From WLWS01 sp965243105 (GTDB taxonomy: Bacteria > Pseudomonadota > Gammaproteobacteria > Eutrophobiales > Eutrophobiaceae): DNA of 64,000 nt. Numbering within the stretch: the first letter of the stretch is position 1; every line of letters begins with the position of its first letter. The position numbers were made by a program, and so were the translations under genes. This document shows, piece by piece, positions 17,996 to 26,700 of the stretch. A model generated the notes under the pieces. It saw only the letters and a program-made list of their open reading frames with translations. It had not been told where the DNA came from and did no database searches. Location: assembly GCA_965243105.1 (NCBI GenBank), contig CBDEUC010000001.1, positions 62,001-126,000 of the forward strand, read 5' to 3'.

Positions 17996-18030
17996 GGAAT
18001 TATCGGATAGTCCACGGGTAAACTCGGATA
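17996..18030 (+). promoter_or_regulatory. Composite operator, site B, before the CMD gene pair
   Basis: Half-sites GGAATTATCGGATA (17996-18009) and GGTAAACTCGGATA (18017-18030), starts 21 bp apart, 63 bp before the ATG at 18094. As in sites A and C the first half-site carries GGAA and the second GGTA. The -10 downstream is not clear. Confidence 0.7.
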
Positions 18031-18093
18031 GAAGTCTACTCCCTACTGTCGTCAGAATGCCTGTCATAGTCACTGGCAGGAATACCCGGAATC

Positions 18094-18693
18094 ATGACAG
18101 AAACAGGCCCCTACTTATCTCCACTTAAAAGAGAAGATGTACCGGAACTTGAGGACACATTCAGGATCACCGAAGAATACCTGGGTTTTTCCGCCAATGA
18201 CGTGTTAACAATGGCGCGTCTGCCCGCTGCCACAAAAGCCTACATTGAATTTGCCATTGCGGTTATCCAGGAAGCCACCATTGACCCACAGTTAATACAG
18301 CTGATTACGCTTATTGCCAGTGCTGTTTCCGGTTGTCGTTATTGCACGGCTCACAGCGCAAACAACTGTAATGACGCGGGCGTCGATGCGCAGAAGATTT
18401 CCGCAGTGTGGGAATACCAGGCCAGTCCCCTGTTTAGTGAGAAAGAACGCGTGGCACTGGATTTTGCTTTCAAGGCGGCACAAAGCCCCAGCACACTGGA
18501 GCAATCCGACTATGACCACGCAAAGCAATTTTTTAATGAGACTGAGTTAACAGAGATCATCCTGGTTGTTTGCCAGATGGGATTTTTCAATCGTTGGAAT
18601 GATTCGGTAGCAACCACGCTGGAACAAAAGCCCATGAAGTTCTCGCAACAGGCCTTGCCCGAAGAACACTGGCAAGTGGGTAAGCATCAGTAG
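18094..18693 (+). CDS. Carboxymuconolactone decarboxylase / AhpD-like protein 1
   Basis: A 199-residue all-helical protein with the AhpD-type active site GCRYCTAH (Cys81, Cys84, His87). Family members are either decarboxylases/tautomerases of ring-cleavage products or thiol-disulfide proteins supporting peroxide reduction. The CxxC-x2-H pattern favours redox or proton-relay chemistry of the AhpD kind. It is the first gene behind operator B and 14 bp before a close paralogue at 18708. The pair starts with nearly the same N-terminus (TGPYL.PL.RED.PELE), indicating duplication. The substrate is not known. Confidence 0.82.
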   Translation: MTETGPYLSPLKREDVPELEDTFRITEEYLGFSANDVLTMARLPAATKAYIEFAIAVIQEATIDPQLIQLITLIASAVSGCRYCTAHSANNCNDAGVDAQKISAVWEYQASPLFSEKERVALDFAFKAAQSPSTLEQSDYDHAKQFFNETELTEIILVVCQMGFFNRWNDSVATTLEQKPMKFSQQALPEEHWQVGKHQ

Positions 18694-18707
18694 CAGAGTG
18701 AATCGAT

Positions 18708-19313
18708 ATGAAAAGCACAGGACCCTATTTACAGCCACTCAGGCGTGAAGATACGCCCGAGCTTGAATCGACCTACCAGGACTTGATCAATTTCCTGGGT
18801 TTTGTGCCCAATACAGAATTAACCATGGCGAGAAAGCCACGCTCGACAAGGGCGCTTATTGATTTTGTTAAAACGCTTTACAGCTCTCCCGTGCTTCCGG
18901 AACCATTACTTTACCTGGTGGGTCTGGTGACAAGCTCGGCCGCAGGTTGCCAATACTGTGCGTCGCATAATGTAAACCGAGCTCATGATATGGGGATCAG
19001 CGGCGAAAAAATTGCTGCGGTCTGGGAGTTCCAGACAAACCCATTGTTTGAGCCCAGTGAACGCGCAGCGTTATCTTTTGCCTTTAAAGCCGGGCAAACA
19101 CCAGGTGCCGTGGAAGCTGAGGATCATGAAGAATTGGCAAAGTACTTCAATGAGGTGGAAATAACCGAGCTGCTGTTCGTGATTTGCCAGTTTGGTGTAT
19201 TTAATCGATTTAACAGCGCGGTCGCGGCTACCATAGAAGCAACACCGCTGGCACTTTGCAAAAGTTATTTGTCCAAAACCGATTTCGATCCCGGCAAGCA
19301 CGACGTAAGTTAA
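18708..19313 (+). CDS. Carboxymuconolactone decarboxylase / AhpD-like protein 2
   Basis: A 201-residue paralogue of the gene at 18094, with active-site motif GCQYCASH at the same residues (Cys81, Cys84, His87) and the conserved late segment LLFVICQFGVFNRFN. It is co-transcribed with copy 1. The similarity is clear over the whole chain but the two are diverged, so they may act together as a hetero-oligomer or on successive steps. No signal peptide. A third, more distant copy follows the TonB receptor at 21832. Confidence 0.82.
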   Translation: MKSTGPYLQPLRREDTPELESTYQDLINFLGFVPNTELTMARKPRSTRALIDFVKTLYSSPVLPEPLLYLVGLVTSSAAGCQYCASHNVNRAHDMGISGEKIAAVWEFQTNPLFEPSERAALSFAFKAGQTPGAVEAEDHEELAKYFNEVEITELLFVICQFGVFNRFNSAVAATIEATPLALCKSYLSKTDFDPGKHDVS

Positions 19314-19410
19314 AAATACCCATCATTTCTTCGCTTTTTGTACCAGGAAATCCTGGTGTAATTTCCATTTGCCACTGCGCACTGCTTTTGTGCGCTTTTT
19401 CCAAGGTACT

Positions 19411-19446
19411 GGAATTTTTGGCTACTTTCTCTGGCAAAGGTGGATA
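19411..19446 (+). promoter_or_regulatory. Composite operator, site D (looser), before the TonB receptor
   Basis: Half-sites GGAATTTTTGGCTA (19411-19424) and GGCAAAGGTGGATA (19433-19446), starts 22 bp apart. They fit the relaxed form GGNA-N4-YGGMTA of the sites at 15733, 17996 and 22446. A -10-like CATATAAA (19466-19473) follows at a distance similar to site A. Confidence 0.5.
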
Positions 19447-19513
19447 GAGCTTCCATCACCTGGGGCATATAAAACATGCTGGATTTCGATATTTGCCGAT
19501 GAGGAAAGTAACA

Positions 19514-21829
19514 ATGACCAGATTAAAGCTAACGACGTTTTCGCGAATTATATGCTGCTTCGTTTGTATGACTTTGTGCCCCATTCCGCTATTGCAGGCA
19601 CAGGAAATTGAAGAGGTGATTGTTACCGCACGTAAACGAGAAGAGAGTCTGCAGGATACGCCGATCTCGATACAGGCCTTTACCGCTGAAGGACTGGAAA
19701 CACGTGGTATCGATAATCTTTCCGAAATTGGCAGCTTTACGCCAAACATGACATTTGACAAGGCAGCAACCATCGGCGGAAGCAATAATGCTGCGATTGT
19801 ATATATACGAGGTATTGGACAGGATGCCGCCATACCGACAATAGACCTCGGTGTCGGTACCTATGTCGATGGTGTTTACCTGGCGCGTTCGGTTGGTGGG
19901 TCACTGGACCTGGTGGATGTAGAACGTATCGAGGTACTCCGAGGGCCACAGGGCACGCTGTTTGGTCGTAATACTATTGGTGGTGCTATTAATATCACTA
20001 CAAAAAAGCCGGACGAAGAATTTCGAGCAGACGCGACATTTACCATTGGTTCCGATGATATGTATAACGGCAAGCTAACTATCAATGGCGCGTTAACAGA
20101 CAACCTGTTTGCCAAGGGCACCATACTTTCAAAAAATCGCGACGGTTATGTGATTCGTCCTGACGGTACTGACCTTGGTGATGATGATATGTTGGCTGGT
20201 AACGTGGCGCTACGCTGGCTGCCCACAGATAAGATAACTGTTGACCTTGCTATCGATGTTACTGCAAGTGATACGAATGGTGCGCCATTTACACAGGTGG
20301 ATGTCAACGCCAATGCTGCATTTCCCCAGTTTCATAATGCTTTCCTGAGGCCACCCACGGACGGCTGTTTTGTGCCTCCTCCCTTTGGTACCGGCAGCAC
20401 AAACAGCACTAACCCCGTGTGCTTTAACTCGCAGTGGGTACCCTCTGATCGGGATCGCGAATTTGGTACGGTTCCTGCCAAGGATGAGCTTGATGTTTTT
20501 GGGATTGCCGGAACTATCGAATGGGAAGTGAATGATAACCTGACAGTGAAATCCATCACCTCGTTTCGTGATACCGATGGTGAATTCAACCTCGATGAAG
20601 ACCATTCACCATTGACTGTCGCACAGGTACTCAGCGATTCAACTCATGAACAGTTTACCCAGGAAATTCAATTACTCGGCACTGCCTTTGATCAAAAACT
20701 AAACTGGATCCTGGGTGCCTACTATTTTGAAGAAGAAGGTGCCTACCTGGAGCGTGTGACATTTTCTCCGGTGGATTTTCAGTCAGGTGGTTCAGTTGAC
20801 AATGACAGCCTGGCGTTTTTTGCACAGGGTACCTACGACGTTAATGAAAAACTCAGCCTGACCGTGGGGCTGCGCTACACCGACGATACCAAGCGCTTTA
20901 CCCCTGACCAGTTTATCATCGCTAACAATAACGCTGCTGTACCACCCTTTTTACTGGGCTTTGGCCCAGGCCTGGTGCCCCCCATTCCTCCACCAGGTTT
21001 TCGTATTTTGCCCAATACCGAGGCCAGCATTGATGTGCAGGAGCTAAATCCCATGGCAAGTATCGGTTACCAGTGGACCGATGAACTTCTCACTTACTTC
21101 ACCTATTCAGAAGGTTTCAAAAGTGGTGGCTTCACCCAGCGTATTTTTCCACCCCTTGCTGCAGCCCCGTCGTTTCAACCTGAGTTTGTCACCGTCTATG
21201 AAGGTGGTTTCAAATGGCAGGGTTTTGACAACCGTGTTCGGTTGAATGGTGCAGTTTTTTATAGTGACTATGAAGACCTGCAAATCGTATCCCAGGCAAA
21301 TTCCGTTGCACCGCTGGTGCAAAATGCCGGTGAAGCAGAAGTTGTTGGCTTTGAACTGGACCTGCAGGCTGTGCCTGCAGCCAACTGGTTGCTCGAGGCA
21401 GGTCTTGGTCACATCGATGGAGAATACAAGGAAGTCGATCCGGGTACCGGCCTGACCCTGGATAACAAGCTTGTGAAAACACCAAGGTGGTCAGGTACTG
21501 CGGCGCTTGCCTATACCTGGGAATGGGCAGACTACGGCACCGTGACGCCACGAATTGACTATACCTATCGCAGCTCCTACTTCAGTAACGCCATTAATTC
21601 AGTAACTACGGCGCAGGATGCATTTTCCATGATCAACCTCGCGCTCACTTATGAAAGTAATGATGGCAAGTGGTTTGTTTCGGCACAGGGTAGAAACCTG
21701 ACCAATGAACGATATATTTCCGCCGGATATTCTGAGCAGAATGGACCGACCGCGAACCTGGGCATTTCGGAAGTGATTCGAGATCGAGGTCGGGAATGGA
21801 GCATAATCATACGTCGTTCTTTCTTTTAG
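19514..21829 (+). CDS. TonB-dependent outer-membrane receptor
   Basis: From the ATG at 19514, which has AGGAAAG in front, the product has 771 residues. A signal peptide ending in LLQAQ is followed by a TonB box region (EEVIVTARKREES), a plug domain with VERIEVLRGPQGTLFGRNTIGGAIN and a long beta-barrel ending in an aromatic residue (RRSFF). Such receptors import scarce large or polar substrates. Its place in a catabolic regulon, and not near siderophore genes, suggests uptake of an aromatic compound, as known for some lignin-derived biaryls (inference). An in-frame TTG at 19493 and ATG at 19499 are possible but less likely starts. Confidence 0.93.
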   Translation: MTRLKLTTFSRIICCFVCMTLCPIPLLQAQEIEEVIVTARKREESLQDTPISIQAFTAEGLETRGIDNLSEIGSFTPNMTFDKAATIGGSNNAAIVYIRGIGQDAAIPTIDLGVGTYVDGVYLARSVGGSLDLVDVERIEVLRGPQGTLFGRNTIGGAINITTKKPDEEFRADATFTIGSDDMYNGKLTINGALTDNLFAKGTILSKNRDGYVIRPDGTDLGDDDMLAGNVALRWLPTDKITVDLAIDVTASDTNGAPFTQVDVNANAAFPQFHNAFLRPPTDGCFVPPPFGTGSTNSTNPVCFNSQWVPSDRDREFGTVPAKDELDVFGIAGTIEWEVNDNLTVKSITSFRDTDGEFNLDEDHSPLTVAQVLSDSTHEQFTQEIQLLGTAFDQKLNWILGAYYFEEEGAYLERVTFSPVDFQSGGSVDNDSLAFFAQGTYDVNEKLSLTVGLRYTDDTKRFTPDQFIIANNNAAVPPFLLGFGPGLVPPIPPPGFRILPNTEASIDVQELNPMASIGYQWTDELLTYFTYSEGFKSGGFTQRIFPPLAAAPSFQPEFVTVYEGGFKWQGFDNRVRLNGAVFYSDYEDLQIVSQANSVAPLVQNAGEAEVVGFELDLQAVPAANWLLEAGLGHIDGEYKEVDPGTGLTLDNKLVKTPRWSGTAALAYTWEWADYGTVTPRIDYTYRSSYFSNAINSVTTAQDAFSMINLALTYESNDGKWFVSAQGRNLTNERYISAGYSEQNGPTANLGISEVIRDRGREWSIIIRRSFF

Positions 21830-21831
21830 CC

Positions 21832-22440
21832 ATGCCACGTCTTAAACCATTATCCATAGATGTCCTGGAACCAGAACACAAGGCCCTGATTGAAAAGCTC
21901 AACGAGTTGCTGGGTTTTGAATGTAATGACTGGCTTACCATGGCGAGGGTGCCGCCAATTATGACAGCGGCCCTGGACCTGTGTAACACGGTCCTTGAAA
22001 ATGCAGTGGACGTGGGTGAGCACCTGCGTTGGCTGGTCTGCTACGCCTGCTCACGCTCCTATGGTTGCCAATATTGTGTAGCCCATACCGCATTCACTGC
22101 CAGTCGATTTGGCGTCCCCGATGAGAAACTGCAGGCAGTAAAGGAATTTGAGTCGTCTCCGCATTTTAGTGAAGCAGAACGTGCGGCGCTGAGAGTGGCG
22201 GTATCAGCTGGTAAGTGTCCAAGTGACGTGAGTGATGCAGAGTTTGAAGAACTCTCAAGGCATTTCAATGAAAACCAGGTGGTGCAGATCATTGCCCTGG
22301 TTTCCATGATGGGTTTCTTTAATCGATGGAATGACACCATCGGCACCGAGCTTGAGCGACCACCGCGGGATACGGGAGAACGGGTATTAACGGATAGTGG
22401 ATGGACGCTGGGAAAGCATGGTGCCCAGGCGCCCGGATAA
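21832..22440 (+). CDS. Carboxymuconolactone decarboxylase / AhpD-like protein 3
   Basis: The 202-residue protein has the active-site motif GCQYCVAH (Cys79, Cys82, His85). The shared lead-in LLGFECNDWLTMAR matches the other two copies (LGF..N..LTMAR). The ATG at 21832, 2 bases after the TonB stop, agrees with the paralogues' N-termini. An in-frame ATG at 21796 inside the TonB gene has a better ribosome-site-like sequence (gaggtcggga), so coupled translation from there cannot be ruled out. It forms a two-gene unit with the receptor. Function as for the other copies, unknown in detail. Confidence 0.8.
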   Translation: MPRLKPLSIDVLEPEHKALIEKLNELLGFECNDWLTMARVPPIMTAALDLCNTVLENAVDVGEHLRWLVCYACSRSYGCQYCVAHTAFTASRFGVPDEKLQAVKEFESSPHFSEAERAALRVAVSAGKCPSDVSDAEFEELSRHFNENQVVQIIALVSMMGFFNRWNDTIGTELERPPRDTGERVLTDSGWTLGKHGAQAPG

Positions 22441-22445
22441 TTCCT

Positions 22446-22481
22446 GGAAAAATCGGATATTACTTTTGGTAGCGACGGATA
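22446..22481 (+). promoter_or_regulatory. Composite operator, site C, before hyuA
   Basis: Half-sites GGAAAAATCGGATA (22446-22459) and GGTAGCGACGGATA (22468-22481), starts 22 bp apart, 95 bp before the ATG at 22577. The pattern is the same as in sites A and B, with one extra base in the spacer. It begins 5 bases after the stop of the third CMD gene, which argues for a separate promoter. Confidence 0.65.
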
Positions 22482-22576
22482 GCGGCAGTGGATCATTTCC
22501 ACGAACATTGTAAGCAGTCAAACCATCGAGGTTTGCGAATATACAAACAAGAATGAAGTAGCAGGAAGGAGGCGAC

Positions 22577-24607
22577 ATGCTCAATATTGGCGTAGACACC
22601 GGCGGAACATTCACGGACTTTGTGGTTTTCGACGAGCAGCAAAATACCCTCAATGTCGCCAAGACCGCATCAACCCCCGATGATCCTACCCGGGCCTTTA
22701 TGAATGGCCTGCGCGAACTCGATATTGATCTGGGGGAAGTTTCCCGCATTGTGCACGGTACTACCATCGCCACCAATGCCGTCCTGGAACGTAATAGTCA
22801 AACCGCTGCGGTGATTGTGACGAGAGGACATCGTGATATCGTGGAGATTGGACAGCTCAGGGTCTACGCGGACAACGTTATTTTCAATCGGCACTATCAA
22901 CGCCCTCCGCCATTTGTACCGAGGAACCTGCGCTATGAAGTCAGCGAACGCATCGGGCCTGGAGGGGAAATCCTGATCCCGGTTAATGATGCGGAACTGG
23001 ATGACATCATCGAGCGCATAAAAGCAGATGGAATCAAGTCGGTCGCAGTTTGCCTGTTGAATTCCTATGTCAATGCCGAGCATGAGCAGTATATCGCTGA
23101 ACGTCTTGAAAAAGCCCTGCCGGATGTGGGTGTTTCACAATCCATGGTCGTGTCCCCGGTATTCAGGGAGTTTGAACGCTGGGCCACGACGGTTTTAAAC
23201 GCCTATGTCGACGATTCGGTAAGCGGTTACCTGAGCAAGCTTAGCAATACCCTGAGGAATGAAGGATACAAGGGTGAATTATTCTACATGACCTCCAATG
23301 GCGGGATCCTTACCGAGGCGGCCGCGCCGTCGCAACCGGTGAGATTCCTGCTCTCGGGTCCGGCTGCCGGAATAAGAGCCGCGGTACATCTTGGAAATTT
23401 TGGTGACGTAAAAAATATTATCACTTATGACATGGGTGGTACTTCTACCGATATCAGCCTGATCCAGGACCTGGATCCTATCGTCACCCACGAAAGACAA
23501 TTTGCTGGCACTGTTATCAAGACGCCCCAACTCGACATCATCGCCATAGGCGCTGGTGGTGGCAGTATTGCCTGGGTCGACAAGGATGGCAGTTTGAAAG
23601 TGGGGCCACGCAGTGCCGGTGCCATGCCGGGTCCCGCCTGCTATCAGCGCGGTGGTACGGAAGCCACCGTCACCGATGCCAACCTGCTTCTCGGAAGACT
23701 GGGTGAAGGTTCGGCTCTTGGTGGCAATATGCAGCTTGATAAAACACTCGCTGAGAATGCTATCAAGGCCATTGGCGAGAAGATCGGTATTGATGATCCT
23801 CATCATGTTGCGGAAGGTATTTTGCAGATTTGTAACAGTAACATGGCTGGCGCTGTCAGGACGGTATCGGTGGAACGCGGCCTGGACCCGAGAGATTTTG
23901 CACTCATGCCCATGGGGGGAGCCGGTCCCATGCACGCGGTAGAAGTCGCAGAAGAACTGGGAATAAGCCATGTTTTTATCCCCTCTGATCCGGGTAACGC
24001 CTGTGCCACGGGTCTGCTGACCACGGATTTGAAACATGACTATGTCAGGACCTACGTCAGTGAAATGGCAGACGCGGATATAGACAGGATTCATGAGCTG
24101 GTTGCAGAGATGGAGAGTGAAGGCAAAGCCCAGCTCGCCAAAGAAGGACTGCAGGATGAGAATATCGAAATTCGATGCACCGCCGACATGCGCTACTTTG
24201 GCCAATCATTTCAACTTGAAGTGCCACTGACTACAAGCACAACGCTTGCTGATCTTGAAGCAGCGTTTAACGAGAGATACGAAAACGTTTATGGCTATAA
24301 CCGTCGCGAAAAGCCAATTGAACTGGTTTACCTGCGCGCTGTTGTGTCGGGAATAGTCGATAAACCAGAACCGGCTGCAGCTACTGCACCGCGGTCAGGC
24401 ACGAATAACAACCCCACGCGAGAAGTTTATTTTAAAGGTGAATTTCATTCATGCGATATTCATCAGCGCAATGAACTTGAAGTTGGCAAAGATATCGATG
24501 GGCCAATCATTATCCAGGAATATGGGTCGACCAACGTGATATCACCGGGCTGGCAGGCCAGGGCCGATAAATTTGGCAACCTTCATATCAGACGTATACA
24601 GGACTAA
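22577..24607 (+). CDS. hyuA: Hydantoinase/oxoprolinase family protein, HyuA-type subunit
   Basis: The 676-residue protein shows the HyuA pattern: GVDTGGTFTDFVVFD at the N-terminus (phosphate-binding), HGTTIATNAVLER, TSNGG, DMGGTSTDISLI and GAGGGSIAWVD. HyuA and HyuB together make ATP-dependent ring-opening hydrolases (N-methylhydantoinase, oxoprolinase) or related carboxylases (acetone, acetophenone carboxylase). Which reaction applies cannot be settled from sequence. A strong ribosome site (gaaggaggcgac) precedes the ATG. It is the first gene of a four-gene unit behind operator C, and hyuB follows after 4 bp. Confidence 0.92.
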   Translation: MLNIGVDTGGTFTDFVVFDEQQNTLNVAKTASTPDDPTRAFMNGLRELDIDLGEVSRIVHGTTIATNAVLERNSQTAAVIVTRGHRDIVEIGQLRVYADNVIFNRHYQRPPPFVPRNLRYEVSERIGPGGEILIPVNDAELDDIIERIKADGIKSVAVCLLNSYVNAEHEQYIAERLEKALPDVGVSQSMVVSPVFREFERWATTVLNAYVDDSVSGYLSKLSNTLRNEGYKGELFYMTSNGGILTEAAAPSQPVRFLLSGPAAGIRAAVHLGNFGDVKNIITYDMGGTSTDISLIQDLDPIVTHERQFAGTVIKTPQLDIIAIGAGGGSIAWVDKDGSLKVGPRSAGAMPGPACYQRGGTEATVTDANLLLGRLGEGSALGGNMQLDKTLAENAIKAIGEKIGIDDPHHVAEGILQICNSNMAGAVRTVSVERGLDPRDFALMPMGGAGPMHAVEVAEELGISHVFIPSDPGNACATGLLTTDLKHDYVRTYVSEMADADIDRIHELVAEMESEGKAQLAKEGLQDENIEIRCTADMRYFGQSFQLEVPLTTSTTLADLEAAFNERYENVYGYNRREKPIELVYLRAVVSGIVDKPEPAAATAPRSGTNNNPTREVYFKGEFHSCDIHQRNELEVGKDIDGPIIIQEYGSTNVISPGWQARADKFGNLHIRRIQD

Positions 24608-24611
24608 AGCC

Positions 24612-26696
24612 ATGCTAGAGAAAATTGATCCAATTACCGTTGAAGTTATCCAGGGGTCGTTTATTACTACCGTGCGCAATATGCGGGCGACATTAATACG
24701 CACTTCATTTGCACCTATACTTTATGATACGCGCGACCTTTCCTGCGCCCTGCTCAGTCCTACCGGGGAGCTGGTCGCCATGTCCGAAGGGGATTTTTCC
24801 GGGCACGTTTTTTCACTCCAGGTGGGGCTTACTCCCATACTTGAAAAATTTGGTGGCAAGATGAAACCCGGTGATGTGTACATGTTTAACGATCCCTACA
24901 CCGGCGGCACACATCTGAATGATATTGCATTTTATAAACCCCATTTCATCGATGGACGAATTATCCTGTTTGAAACAGTGCGTGCTCACTGGTCCGATGT
25001 CGGTGGTGCAAATCCCGGTAGCTTTTCTGGACAGGATACCGAGATATACCAGGAGGGTGTTCGAATTCCCCCGGTAAAACTGGTCAACCAGGGTGAACTT
25101 AACCAGGATCTCTGGGACATTCTCTTTGCCAATGTACGTATCGCCGATGAGCAGGAAGGTAATGCCATGGCCATGCTTGATAGCGTCGCCGTGGGAGACA
25201 CGCAAATAAACGAGCTTTGTGCAAAGTATGGCACCGAGGCTGTTGAGCAATGCCGTGACGCTTTGCTAAATCGTGCCGAGGAAAGTTTAAGAGAGGCGAT
25301 CCGAAAGCTGGAGCCGGGCGAATATTACGTAGAACACTATTGCGACAGCACCGGTATCACGCCGGATCCTGTACCTATCAGGATTCGAATGACAGTAAGA
25401 GATGAGACGCTGTCATTTGATTTCACCGGTAGTGCCGACGAGTTTGAAGGGCCGATGAATATTGGACCGGCGGTGACCCAGGCCGGTGTCTTTGTGGTGG
25501 TCAAGGCCTGGCTGGATCCGGATACCCCGGTGAATGGCGGCACTTTCCGGCCGCTGGATTTCATTTTACCTGAAGGCAGCGTGGTGAATTGCAATCCACC
25601 ACGTGCCGTAGCAGGTGTGTGGGAGCTGTATCGAAAAATACAATCGGCGGTAGCGGGAATATTTAGCCAGGTACAACCTGATAATGCCGGTGGTGGTGCA
25701 ATGGAAACCATTAACCACATCTATATCACCAGTTACGATCCGGAGGCGGCGCGGCATCACATTTTATACGAGTATCCCCAGGGTGGTTTTCCAGCAACCA
25801 GTCGAACGGATGGCTCCACAGGTAGCCCTTCCTATGATGGCGGCGACGTTCCCAGTATTTACCCGGTTGAGAGTTCAGAACAACGACAACCGTTGCGTAT
25901 TGAAAGCACCGAGGTGACCACTGATGGTGAAGGTGCAGGGCAGTTCCGTAGTGGTTTTGGTATTACGCGGCGTATTCGTGTACTCAGTGATAACAGCCAG
26001 TTAAACGTAATGTCCGATGCTTCGGTGATTCCGCCCTGGGGTGTCGCAGGGGCAGTTGAGGGTGGCTTCAATGCCTGCGGTGTGATTCGGGACGGTAAGC
26101 CTGTTGAACCATCGGCACTTCCGGGAAAAGTCAGGTCATTTCCTCTCAAGCGCAATGACCTGGTCATCATGCGTGCCACCGCCGGTGGAGGTGTGGGTGA
26201 CCCGCTGGACCGCGATCCGGAGCTGGTACTGAATGATGTTGCCCTCGAATATGTCAGTGAAGAGAAAGCGCAGAATATTTATGGCGTGGTGATAAAAAAT
26301 GGCAGGATTGATGCGGCTGCGACAGAGGAAAAGCGTAATAAAATCCGCAATGAAAAAATCTATACCACCATACGACTGGATGATGATGACACTTATGATG
26401 CAAGGGGCTGCCGAATAACCCGCATCACGTCTCGGTCTGCCGATATACTGGGCGTGAAAAACGGCGAGATGATCGAGTTTGTGCCACAAGTTGGTGCGCC
26501 TTTACGCAGCTGGGTGGAAATATCCGGTGATGCGGACAGTGATGAAGTAAAACTGGGACCGCTTGCCCAGCTGGCGTTAAAATTTAAAGACGGTGATGTC
26601 ATGCAGTGGCGAAAATTAAAACAGGCCCCTGAAATTACCCATTACAATCAACAGGAAGATATGCCCTTTACACTCAAACAAGTTAGCCAGGCCTGA
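24612..26696 (+). CDS. hyuB: Hydantoinase/oxoprolinase family protein, HyuB-type subunit
   Basis: From ATG 24612 the product has 694 residues. Family features include SPTGELVAMSEGDFSGH, FNDPYTGGTHLNDIAF and the late glycine-rich ATAGGGVGDPLDRDPE. It should form the second subunit of an ATP-dependent amidohydrolase or carboxylase with the HyuA-like protein. An upstream in-frame start at 24573 lies inside hyuA and lacks support. Length is normal at the C-terminus. The StyA-like gene starts 4 bp after its stop, so three genes are closely packed. Confidence 0.92.
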   Translation: MLEKIDPITVEVIQGSFITTVRNMRATLIRTSFAPILYDTRDLSCALLSPTGELVAMSEGDFSGHVFSLQVGLTPILEKFGGKMKPGDVYMFNDPYTGGTHLNDIAFYKPHFIDGRIILFETVRAHWSDVGGANPGSFSGQDTEIYQEGVRIPPVKLVNQGELNQDLWDILFANVRIADEQEGNAMAMLDSVAVGDTQINELCAKYGTEAVEQCRDALLNRAEESLREAIRKLEPGEYYVEHYCDSTGITPDPVPIRIRMTVRDETLSFDFTGSADEFEGPMNIGPAVTQAGVFVVVKAWLDPDTPVNGGTFRPLDFILPEGSVVNCNPPRAVAGVWELYRKIQSAVAGIFSQVQPDNAGGGAMETINHIYITSYDPEAARHHILYEYPQGGFPATSRTDGSTGSPSYDGGDVPSIYPVESSEQRQPLRIESTEVTTDGEGAGQFRSGFGITRRIRVLSDNSQLNVMSDASVIPPWGVAGAVEGGFNACGVIRDGKPVEPSALPGKVRSFPLKRNDLVIMRATAGGGVGDPLDRDPELVLNDVALEYVSEEKAQNIYGVVIKNGRIDAAATEEKRNKIRNEKIYTTIRLDDDDTYDARGCRITRITSRSADILGVKNGEMIEFVPQVGAPLRSWVEISGDADSDEVKLGPLAQLALKFKDGDVMQWRKLKQAPEITHYNQQEDMPFTLKQVSQA

Positions 26697-26700
26697 GCTT

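Noticed and set aside
15733..22481. Operators read as a classic XylS site (TGCA-N6-GGNTA)
   Set aside because: GGATA fits GGNTA, but the TGCA part does not occur at the required distance; the observed rule is GGWA-N4-CGGATA.
23279..24205. 308-codon open frame on the minus strand inside hyuA
   Set aside because: It is antisense to a well-conserved HyuA protein, shows no recognisable domain and has no ribosome site, so it is a shadow frame.
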